Translations under genes and position numbers: made by a program
NCBI GenBank assembly: GCA_013695175.1
Contig: JACDAZ010000170.1
Coordinates: 1-8,454 of the forward strand
DNA length: 8,454 nt
Origin: Flavisolibacter sp.
GTDB taxonomy: Bacteria; Bacteroidota; Bacteroidia; Chitinophagales; Chitinophagaceae
Reading direction: 5' to 3'
Shown: positions 1-5,975 of the stretch, piece by piece
Layout: every line of letters begins with the position of its first letter
How positions within the stretch are numbered: the stretch's first letter is position 1
The notes under the pieces: generated by a model
The model's database searches: none
The model's input: only the letters and a program-made list of their open reading frames with translations
What the model was told of the DNA's origin: nothing

Positions 1-64
1 GGGGTAATGTTGCAGGCGGATGAAGGTTCTCATAAAATTTAAAAAGCTTTTTTGCCCACGACAT
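1..64 (-). CDS. N-terminus of a probable uracil-DNA-glycosylase-like (SMUG2/DUF4918-type) protein, cut by window edge
   Basis: Only the first 21 codons are present; the gene continues leftward beyond base 1. The protein begins MSWAKKLFKFYENLHPP and then reads ATLP. The pattern of a short amphipathic helix with a Phe/Tyr-rich core followed by a 'LP' turn resembles, from memory, the N-terminus of Bacteroidota SMUG2-type DNA glycosylases, cytosolic enzymes that remove uracil and related damaged bases from DNA. None of the catalytic motifs lies in the window, so the family name is a tentative inference; the coding call itself is stronger. The ATG at 64 is the natural start because no in-frame ATG is seen for at least the next 20 codons upstream. 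An octamer on the minus strand at 77-70 (TATTTTTG) fits the Bacteroidota -7 consensus TAnnTTTG, but it lies only five bases from the ATG and has no matching -33 element, so I do not call it a promoter. Confidence 0.5.
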   Translation of the reverse strand, partial: MSWAKKLFKFYENLHPPATLP

Positions 65-222
65 GATTTCAAAAATAAGAGGAGATGTACAGATTGTAGC
101 ATAAAATGTAAAGCTATTGTAAAGGCTTTCTCCTGTCAGATCCTATTTACTTCGTGATTTTTTAAAGATTATGGGAATCTGGTATCTTCTTTGTTTTAAA
201 AGGGTAGATTAAATTGAGACCT

Positions 223-447
223 ATGTTTAGAGCTGTGAAAAACCCATTTGTGATAGAAGTTTCTTTTGATGGTGAAAATGTTCGTGTTGTTCCCATAAAA
301 AAAACAAAAGAAGGAATTATTTATAGAACAATAGCTCGCTGTGAAGAATATCTTGCGCAGTTATTTTTAAAAGAGCAACAACCAAATAATATAATTTCCG
401 GATTAGCTGGTTATTTTAAACAAAGAGGTTGGAGTATCAGTTATTAA
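223..447 (+). CDS. small hypothetical protein, 74 residues
   Basis: I do not recognise this family. The product starts MFRAVKNPFVIEV and ends QRGWSISY. It reads as a short alternating strand pattern (FVIEVSFDG, then VRVVPIKK) followed by a helix (residues about 35-52) and a Gly/aromatic tail, so a small alpha/beta cytosolic fold is likely. No signal peptide or membrane segment is visible. An in-frame TTG at 214 would add three residues, but the ATG at 223 is preferred: it gives a natural N-terminus, and the frame is closed by TAG at 205-207. A purine-rich AAAAGGG lies near 198-204, too far upstream to be a good ribosome binding site. The gene is convergent with the broken small gene at 449-697, one base separating the stops. 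Normal codon use and a compact globular composition argue that it is real. Confidence 0.6.
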   Translation: MFRAVKNPFVIEVSFDGENVRVVPIKKTKEGIIYRTIARCEEYLAQLFLKEQQPNNIISGLAGYFKQRGWSISY

Positions 448-448
448 T

Positions 449-697
449 TCACTTAATTAAATCCTGAATATCTATTTGAGGCAGGTATGGCTCAAGATGT
501 TCAATGTCTCTAAAGCAGCATACTTTTAATATTACATTAAAATGCCTGTGTCAGGTTACTTCTATATAAAACTCGTGTAACTGGTACAGCATTATTTTAT
601 GAAATTCTTCTTCACGTTCAGCAAGTAATACACCTTTATTCCATGCAGCTTCAGCTTGTTGAAGTTCTTCCAATTTATCGTATTGCTGAAATGTCAT
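449..697 (-). pseudogene. small hypothetical gene interrupted by an in-frame TGA at codon 49
   Basis: Reading leftward from the ATG at 697-695 gives 48 codons (MTFQQYDKLEELQQAEAAWN, then KGVLLAEREEEF, then HKIMLYQLHEFYIEVT) before a TGA at 553-551. The same frame then stays open for 33 further codons (HRHFNVILKVCCFRD, then IEHLEPYLPQIDIQDLIK) to a second TGA at 451-449. Both halves look like one protein of 82 codons: a helical N-terminus, a strand segment (YQLHEFYIEV), and a C-terminal 'LEPYL..IDI..L' helix. This resembles, from memory, a family of about 80-residue hypothetical proteins in Chitinophagaceae in which an aromatic residue usually sits where the TGA is. A single TGG-to-TGA change would explain it. 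Alternatives are a functional 48-residue protein, stop readthrough (the context is UGA-C, a leaky one), or a sequencing error. A 7-of-8 match to TAnnTTTG lies at 719-712 on the minus strand, without a properly spaced -33 element. No function is known to me. Confidence 0.6.
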
Positions 698-886
698 GAT
701 AATTAGAGATACAAATATGAATAAGGTTTAGTGCAACTAAATGTTTTTTAGATGAGAGCTGCTTTTTAAAAGTTAAGATAACTGGTTAGAGCGATTACCT
801 CTTTATTGATTCATCATTTAACCTGACAAAAACATAGTTTTATCTCATTATTTTAATAGCCTAAATTTCCTTAAGGACAACTACAT

Positions 887-921
887 AAAAAAAGAGGTAG
901 AACGTTAATTCGACCTCTTTT
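887..921 (-). terminator. rho-independent terminator hairpin, probably bidirectional
   Basis: The arms AAAAGAGGT (890-898) and ACCTCTTTT (913-921) pair perfectly. After one A-G mismatch the stem continues as GAA (900-902) with TTC (909-911), closing a six-base loop. Read on the minus strand the hairpin is followed by a run of seven T (the A-run at 887-893), the classical layout for intrinsic termination. It would therefore end leftward transcripts coming from the propeller gene, whose stop codon is about 265 bases upstream of it in that direction. Read rightward, the T-run is part of the stem, so termination in that direction is possible but weaker. Confidence 0.7.
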
Positions 922-970
922 AATCCAAAAAACCACTAAACCTTAAACCACCACTCAACGAATTATTTGA

Positions 971-1013
971 AACATCTCCGTAATGTATATAAAGTATGTT
1001 TAAGAGAGATGTT
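971..1013. repeat. inverted repeat AACATCTC / GAGATGTT
   Basis: AACATCTC at 971-978 is exactly complementary to GAGATGTT at 1006-1013, with a 27-base AT-rich spacer. The two 8-base arms could form a stem in RNA or act as a two-half-site operator in DNA. No gene start lies directly downstream that it would obviously control, and an 8-base match at this spacing can arise by chance. Confidence 0.3.
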
Positions 1014-1185
1014 CAGTATTTATCGAGTGACCCGATATCATTTATATGAACGAATAGCATACCAAAAACAAACAGCTTTAAAAATTAATTATTCTTCATT
1101 GTTTATTGAAAATGAAAGTAATAATTTCCACAATTGATGCCTTAAATACGCTTATAATGGTACTACATTTACCATTGTTGAAACA

Positions 1186-4100
1186 TCAATATTTTCTCCA
1201 TTCCGTTAGCCTTCCCGGGGTATAAGGAGCGCCTGCTTTTTCTAAATCTTTTTCTATTTTTTTTATTTCATCACCAATAGCTTTTAACTCTGTTTCCAAA
1301 GGTTTAAATTCAGAGGCAACTAATTCATACGATTGTTTGAATGTTTCAGTTGGAGCAGAAGTTGTTCTCCATAAATAATAAACTAGGGCTCCTATTCTTT
1401 CATTTATAGAAGGTGTAGTTTCAAATTCACGCCTTGCTAAAGTAGCATCACCATTAAGTTGTTTTTGTACGTTTAATAATCTCTTATCCACATCAAAAAT
1501 ATGTTTAGAAACATCCATAGATAAACCCGGTGTTTCCAGTATTGCTGCTTTTATAAATCGCAACCTGTTTACCAGTTCTCCCCTGTATTGATCAGCAGCA
1601 CCTGTGGCCCTGTAAAGTTCAGCAACCTGTTTATTAAATGCCAGTATAGTTTTTCTATCACCCACAGGAAGAGTTGAATGTTCCAACGGTACCGTTTTAA
1701 ATATTTGTGGTTCTGTTATCCTGGTATATGATCCATCTTCAAATTTGCTGATGAAAACTTTATAGGTCCCGGGTAAAGCCATGTATCCCTGCTCCCTGTT
1801 GCTAAAAACAAATGACTCTTCAAAAGGAGTAAAATTGATAGGAGCTATAGGCGGATACCTGAAGTCCCATACAATCCTGTTGATACCTTTGCTGGCCCCT
1901 GTTTTAATGTGGCGTATTACCTGCCCTTCGTCATCGGTGACGGTAAATAACAAATGTGGTTCCGGCTGTTCATCTTCTAACCTTAAAGAATCTATAGAAG
2001 GGTAATAAACAGTTTCACCCTTTTCTATTTTTGCTTTTTCTGATTCTTGTCTTAATAACTTCCGTGTTTTTAATTCATCTTTTAAGTAATAGGTAAATAC
2101 TGCACCTACCGGTGGATTGGGAGAAGTATAAAAACTTTCACCCTGGAAGCCTTTCATTCTCACAGCCAAAGGAGTAGAGGGTATAAACATCAACGCATCT
2201 TTTACAGGATAAATAACAGCTTGTTTTTGCAGGTCTTCCTGTTTGAAATTTCTTAAAGCAGTATAATCATCCAACACATAAAAGCCCCTGCCAAAAGTAC
2301 CCAGTACCAGGTCATTTTCCCTTCTTTGAATTTCAATATCACGTACAGCTATAGTAGGTAAACCGGCTTTTAATTGTACCCAGTTTAAGCCTCCATCATT
2401 AGTGAAGAAAACTCCAAACTCCGTTCCTGCAAATAATAAATTGGGATTTATATGGTCTTCGGCTATAGTATATACAGATCCTCTTGCAGGTAAATTACTT
2501 TGTATAGGAGACCATGTTTTTCCTCCGTCACGTGTGCGGTAAACATAAGGACGAAAGTCGCCGTAACGGTGATGATTAAACGCTGCATAGGCTGTATTTT
2601 TATCATGCAATGATGTTATAACCTGGTGCACATAAGACATATCCGGCACACCCGCTATCTTATTTACCCTGCTCCATGTTTTTCCTCCGTTTGTAGTTAC
2701 CTGTATTAATCCATCGTCTGTACCCGCATATAGTACATCCTCGTCCAATTTAGATTCTGCCAGTGTTGTTATATTCCCAAAAATATCTGTAGAGCCATTT
2801 TTAGCAACAGCATCCACACTCCAAACTTTGCCCATTACCGGAAGTTTATTTCGATCAATCTTGCTTGTTAAATCATCGCTGATAACTTTCCATGAATTTC
2901 CCCGGTCATCGGTCCTGAAAACTTTATTTGAAGCAAAATATAGCCGCTTGTTGTCAAACTGGGAGATCAGTAAAGGAGCATCCCAGTTCCAGCGGTAAGC
3001 AGCTTCGCCTTTTTGTTCTACAGGTTTTATGTTCAGCATTTCACCGGTTTTCCTGTCATATCTTACCAAACCTCCATATTGCGACTGTGCATAAATAAGA
3101 TCAGGGTTTGTTTGATCAACCTGTGTTTCAAAACCATCACCAATACTGGTAAAATACCAGTCGGAATTGAAAATGCCATTACCGCTTAATGTGCGTGATG
3201 GTCCTCCAATGCTAAAATTATCCTGTGTACCTCCATGTATATGGTAAAAAGGATAAGCATTATCTGTAGAAACTTTATAAAATTGGGTAACAGGCAAATT
3301 GGGTTTAAAATGCCAGTTGACTCCACCATCAAAAGTTTCGTATAAACCCCCATCGCTGCCTACAAAAAAATGATCTGTATTTGTTGGATTAATCCACATG
3401 GCATGATTATCAATATGTTTATTTTTTTCGCCAAGAATTTTAAAATTCTTACCACCATCTGTACTTATCACCATATATGCATTCATAGCATATAACTTGT
3501 CTACATTTTTTGGATCGCAAAAAATCTCCTGGTAATAATTTCCGGAACTTGTATAGGTGCCTTGTTTTTGCCAGCTGGCTCCCCTGTCATTACTCCGGTA
3601 CACTCCACCTCCTTCTCTGGCTTCCACAATAGCATATACCACATCAGGTTGTGCAGGAGAGATTGCCATTCCAATCCGGCCAATATCACCTGCGGGCATA
3701 CCACTCATGATTTTATTCCAGGTATTTCCACCATCGGTGCTTTTATAAATAGCTGATTCGGGACCGCCACCGATATATGTAAATACTTTGCGCTGGCGCT
3801 GGTGTGCTGCTGCATATAATACATCCGGATCTCTTGGATCCATATGTATTTCATTAAAACCTGTATGCTCACTTACCGATAAAACATTTTTCCATGTTTT
3901 ACCACCATCTGTAGTTTTATAAATTCCCCTGTCGCCACCGGAACTCCATAAGGGACCATAAGCAGCAACATAAACTATATCAGAATTTGTTGGATTAATT
4001 ACAATTTGTCCTATATGCTCTGAATTTTTTAAGCCAACATTTTTCCAGCTTCTTCCACCATCTTCCGTTTTATACACTCCGTCGCCATAAGCTACACTTC

Positions 4101-4473
4101 GCTGGTTGTTGTTTTCACCACTGCCAACCCATACTACAGATGAATTGTTTGGATCCATCGTGATACAACCAATAGAATAAGAGCCTTCTTTATCAAAAAC
4201 AGGAGTGAACGTAACACCATTGTTGGTTGTTTTCCAAACGCCGCCGGAAGCAACAGCAACATAATATTCATGGTAGTTTTTTGGGTTTACTGCTAAATCG
4301 CCTATACGACCGGAAGCAATTGCAGGTCCCAGGCTTCTGAATTGTAAACCATTGAATAAGGCTGAATTAACAGGAGATGCAGCGGATGTACCGGTTATTG
4401 GTTTTTTTTGAGCTTGAATTGATAAAACAGAAATAAAAAATGCTGATGTAGCAATCGTTTTTAAAATTCTCAT
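1186..4473 (-). CDS. exported sortilin/VPS10-like Asp-box (BNR) beta-propeller protein
   Basis: The 1095-residue product has a type I signal peptide (MRILKTIATSAFFISVLSIQ, cleavage probably just after Ala21) and should be periplasmic or exported. Residues about 40-740 carry a chain of Asp-box motifs ((S/T)xDxGxxW): near 135 (KTEDGGRSW), 186, 244, 293, 337, 379, 520, 592, 646 and 690, with a degenerate copy at 81. Asp boxes cap beta-propeller blades, as in sortilin/VPS10, sialidases and xyloglucanases. Such proteins are often annotated 'glycosyl hydrolase', but I see no sialidase or GH74 catalytic residues that would justify that. Residues about 755-930 look like beta-sandwich modules (LLFTVTDDEGQVIRHIKTG, then INRIVWDFRYPP), and 935-1080 is largely helical, ending in a Lys/Glu-rich coiled-coil-like segment. 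No type IX secretion C-terminal domain is visible. The length, about 1000-1100, is typical for the Bacteroidota family. Role unknown; ligand or peptide binding is the best inference. It is divergent from the hydrolase operon. Confidence 0.88.
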   Translation of the reverse strand: MRILKTIATSAFFISVLSIQAQKKPITGTSAASPVNSALFNGLQFRSLGPAIASGRIGDLAVNPKNYHEYYVAVASGGVWKTTNNGVTFTPVFDKEGSYSIGCITMDPNNSSVVWVGSGENNNQRSVAYGDGVYKTEDGGRSWKNVGLKNSEHIGQIVINPTNSDIVYVAAYGPLWSSGGDRGIYKTTDGGKTWKNVLSVSEHTGFNEIHMDPRDPDVLYAAAHQRQRKVFTYIGGGPESAIYKSTDGGNTWNKIMSGMPAGDIGRIGMAISPAQPDVVYAIVEAREGGGVYRSNDRGASWQKQGTYTSSGNYYQEIFCDPKNVDKLYAMNAYMVISTDGGKNFKILGEKNKHIDNHAMWINPTNTDHFFVGSDGGLYETFDGGVNWHFKPNLPVTQFYKVSTDNAYPFYHIHGGTQDNFSIGGPSRTLSGNGIFNSDWYFTSIGDGFETQVDQTNPDLIYAQSQYGGLVRYDRKTGEMLNIKPVEQKGEAAYRWNWDAPLLISQFDNKRLYFASNKVFRTDDRGNSWKVISDDLTSKIDRNKLPVMGKVWSVDAVAKNGSTDIFGNITTLAESKLDEDVLYAGTDDGLIQVTTNGGKTWSRVNKIAGVPDMSYVHQVITSLHDKNTAYAAFNHHRYGDFRPYVYRTRDGGKTWSPIQSNLPARGSVYTIAEDHINPNLLFAGTEFGVFFTNDGGLNWVQLKAGLPTIAVRDIEIQRRENDLVLGTFGRGFYVLDDYTALRNFKQEDLQKQAVIYPVKDALMFIPSTPLAVRMKGFQGESFYTSPNPPVGAVFTYYLKDELKTRKLLRQESEKAKIEKGETVYYPSIDSLRLEDEQPEPHLLFTVTDDEGQVIRHIKTGASKGINRIVWDFRYPPIAPINFTPFEESFVFSNREQGYMALPGTYKVFISKFEDGSYTRITEPQIFKTVPLEHSTLPVGDRKTILAFNKQVAELYRATGAADQYRGELVNRLRFIKAAILETPGLSMDVSKHIFDVDKRLLNVQKQLNGDATLARREFETTPSINERIGALVYYLWRTTSAPTETFKQSYELVASEFKPLETELKAIGDEIKKIEKDLEKAGAPYTPGRLTEWRKY

Positions 4474-4586
4474 AAACAGAAATTGATGAACAAAGGAAGT
4501 TAAAGAAAATAATGACAGTATAATGAAGCAAATGATCTTAGTAGAATTTAAAAAGTTTAAATTTAATATCTCCTCAAATCATTTTT
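4474..4586. promoter_or_regulatory. divergent intergenic region, presumed promoters of propeller gene and hydrolase operon
   Basis: These 113 bases separate the starts of two divergent transcription units, so both promoters are expected here. For the rightward operon, TAAATTTA at 4558-4565 matches seven of eight positions of the Bacteroidota -7 element TAnnTTTG and lies 21 bases before the ATG. For the leftward gene, TTCCTTTG at 4498-4491 also matches seven of eight and lies 17 bases before its ATG. Neither has a convincing -33 TTG at the expected 19-21 base spacing, so the exact elements are tentative. No Shine-Dalgarno sequence is evident for either gene. Confidence 0.4.
4545..4563. repeat. 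AT-rich inverted repeat in the divergent promoter region
   Basis: AATTTAAA at 4545-4552 and TTTAAATT at 4556-4563 are perfect reverse complements separated by AAG. The right arm overlaps the candidate -7 element of the amidohydrolase operon, so the site is placed where a dimeric repressor could act. The low sequence complexity makes chance a real alternative. Confidence 0.35.
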
Positions 4587-5942
4587 ATGAACAAGTTAAT
4601 ATATATGTTTCTGTTGGTAACATTCATATCCTGCAATGCATCAAAAAATATTGCCAGCGCTCCCGGTGATATTGTAATTCATTCTGTGAACATAATTCCT
4701 ATGAATGAAGAAAAAGTTGTAGCAAACCAGACGGTACTAATAAGAAATGGTCGCATAGAATCTATTGTTTCTTCAAGTATAAATCATAGTAAAGATGCAA
4801 CAGTAATAGACGGAAGTGGTAAATACCTGATGCCCGGGCTTGCTGAAATGCATGCACATGTGCCTCCCAATGATAATATGGATGCCATGAAAGAAGTATT
4901 GCTATTATTTGCTGCCAATGGTGTTACCACCATCAGGGGTATGTTAGGTCATCCAAAACACCTGGAGCTTCGATCTTTAATAAACAGTGGTGAAGTACTG
5001 GGGCCCAGGTTTATAACCTCAGGTCCATCATTTAGTGGGAACAGTGTAAAATCAGCAGAACAAGGTGCTGAAATGGTAAGGCAACAAAAAGCTGCAGGGT
5101 ATGATTTTTTAAAAATCCATCCGGGTATATCAAAAGAAAATTTTGCAGTCATTGCTCAAACAGCAAAAGAAGTTAATATCCCAATTGCAGGACATGTACC
5201 CTATGATGTTGGCGTATGGAGGGCTATTGATGCCGGCTTTGCCACCATAGAACATTTAGATGGTTTTGTAGAAAGCCTGGTGCCGGGTATTGAAAATATA
5301 ACAGAGCAGGAGAATGGTTTTTTTGGATCAGGGGTAGGTACAAGAGCGGATACAACCAAAATTCCGCAATTAATGAATGCTTTGAGGTTGAAAAACATTT
5401 GGGTAGTACCAACACAGGCACTGGCAGAAAGGTGGATGTCTCCAATAGAAGCGAGTGTTTTTCAAAATGCTCCTGAAATGATTTATATGTCCCCAAACAC
5501 AAGAACTCAATGGTTGAATTCAAAAAATAATTTCATGAATTCAGCAGGGTATAATACAGACAACATGAATCATTTTTTGCAGCTACGCAGAAAATTGATT
5601 TATGAACTTCAAAGGAAGGGTGTAGGACTTTTGTTAGGAGCCGATGCACCACAAGTTTATAATGTACCGGGTTTTTCTGCACACCATGAATTAAGATATT
5701 TGGTTGATGCAGGTTTAACCCCTTTTGAAGCATTGCAAACCGGAACAACCAATGTTGGCAGGTTTTTAAACAGAACGGACTTAGGAGTAGTTGTGCAGGG
5801 TGCTGTGGCTGATCTGGTTTTACTAAATCATAATCCTTTGGAAAATATAAATAATACAACAAGCATTGAAGGTGTTATATTAAATGGGAAATGGCTTTCA
5901 AAGCAATGGATAACAGATACACTGAAAAGTTTGGAAAAATAG
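4587..5942 (+). CDS. metal-dependent amidohydrolase (imidazolonepropionase-like), lipoprotein
   Basis: The 451-residue product begins with a lipoprotein signal peptide (MNKLIYMFLLVTFISC; lipid-modified Cys16). The residues after Cys16 (NASKN) lack the acidic surface-export signal known in Bacteroidota, so a periplasm-facing anchor is likely. It has the amidohydrolase superfamily layout: an N-terminal beta-sandwich part, then the TIM barrel opening with MPGLAEMHAH (metal ligands His89, His91), probable carboxylated Lys176 (FLKIHPG), His203 (IAGHVPY), His223 (TIEHLDG) and catalytic Asp353 (LGADAP). It closes with the returning sandwich strand (ADLVLLNHNPLENI). All expected ligands are present, so the enzyme should be active on a binuclear or mononuclear metal site. 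Characterised relatives include imidazolonepropionase-like enzymes and Xaa-Pro or Xaa-Arg dipeptidases; the substrate cannot be read here. A helix-rich stretch at about 235-335 probably lines the substrate pocket. It is the first gene of an operon with the serine hydrolase 33 bases downstream. Confidence 0.88.
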   Translation: MNKLIYMFLLVTFISCNASKNIASAPGDIVIHSVNIIPMNEEKVVANQTVLIRNGRIESIVSSSINHSKDATVIDGSGKYLMPGLAEMHAHVPPNDNMDAMKEVLLLFAANGVTTIRGMLGHPKHLELRSLINSGEVLGPRFITSGPSFSGNSVKSAEQGAEMVRQQKAAGYDFLKIHPGISKENFAVIAQTAKEVNIPIAGHVPYDVGVWRAIDAGFATIEHLDGFVESLVPGIENITEQENGFFGSGVGTRADTTKIPQLMNALRLKNIWVVPTQALAERWMSPIEASVFQNAPEMIYMSPNTRTQWLNSKNNFMNSAGYNTDNMNHFLQLRRKLIYELQRKGVGLLLGADAPQVYNVPGFSAHHELRYLVDAGLTPFEALQTGTTNVGRFLNRTDLGVVVQGAVADLVLLNHNPLENINNTTSIEGVILNGKWLSKQWITDTLKSLEK

Positions 5943-5975
5943 ATTTAAATAAGAAATAAAACAGGTGATGGTGCT

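Larger units (their letters stand above)
698..1185. other. 488-base intergenic region, no convincing gene
   Basis: No ORF here has convincing coding character. What can be seen, from left to right, is AT-rich sequence with nothing recognisable (698-886), a terminator hairpin (890-921), a C/A-rich block with repeated AAACC units (about 927-955), a longer-range inverted repeat (971-1013), and AT-rich sequence leading to the 3' end of the propeller gene at 1186. Two small overlapping rightward frames exist, 17 codons from ATG 996 and 42 codons from ATG 1009 to TGA 1137 (MFSIYRVTRYHLYERIAYQK at its start). Neither has a recognisable ribosome binding site or family. The region may be the leader of a lost gene plus the 3' untranslated region of the propeller gene. 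Confidence 0.6.

Noticed and set aside
214..222. TTG start for the small 74-codon gene
   Set aside because: It would add only three residues; the ATG at 223 gives a natural N-terminus and no ribosome binding site favours the TTG.
551..553. TGA recoded as selenocysteine or tryptophan
   Set aside because: TGA ends the propeller gene and the second half of this same frame, so it works as a stop here. The position also looks aromatic rather than Cys-like, and no selenocysteine machinery is in view.
3501..3756. Small frames on both strands inside the propeller gene
   Set aside because: They overlap Asp-box-coding sequence of the 1095-residue protein and have no independent support.
4519..4524. 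TATAAT hexamer in the divergent region
   Set aside because: This is the Escherichia coli-type -10 box; the Bacteroidota primary sigma factor uses TAnnTTTG, and no -35-like partner is present. It is expected by chance in AT-rich DNA.
4949..5862. Several leftward frames of 65-109 codons opposite the amidohydrolase
   Set aside because: The rightward frame contains the complete set of amidohydrolase metal ligands across this whole stretch; the antisense frames show no recognisable motif.
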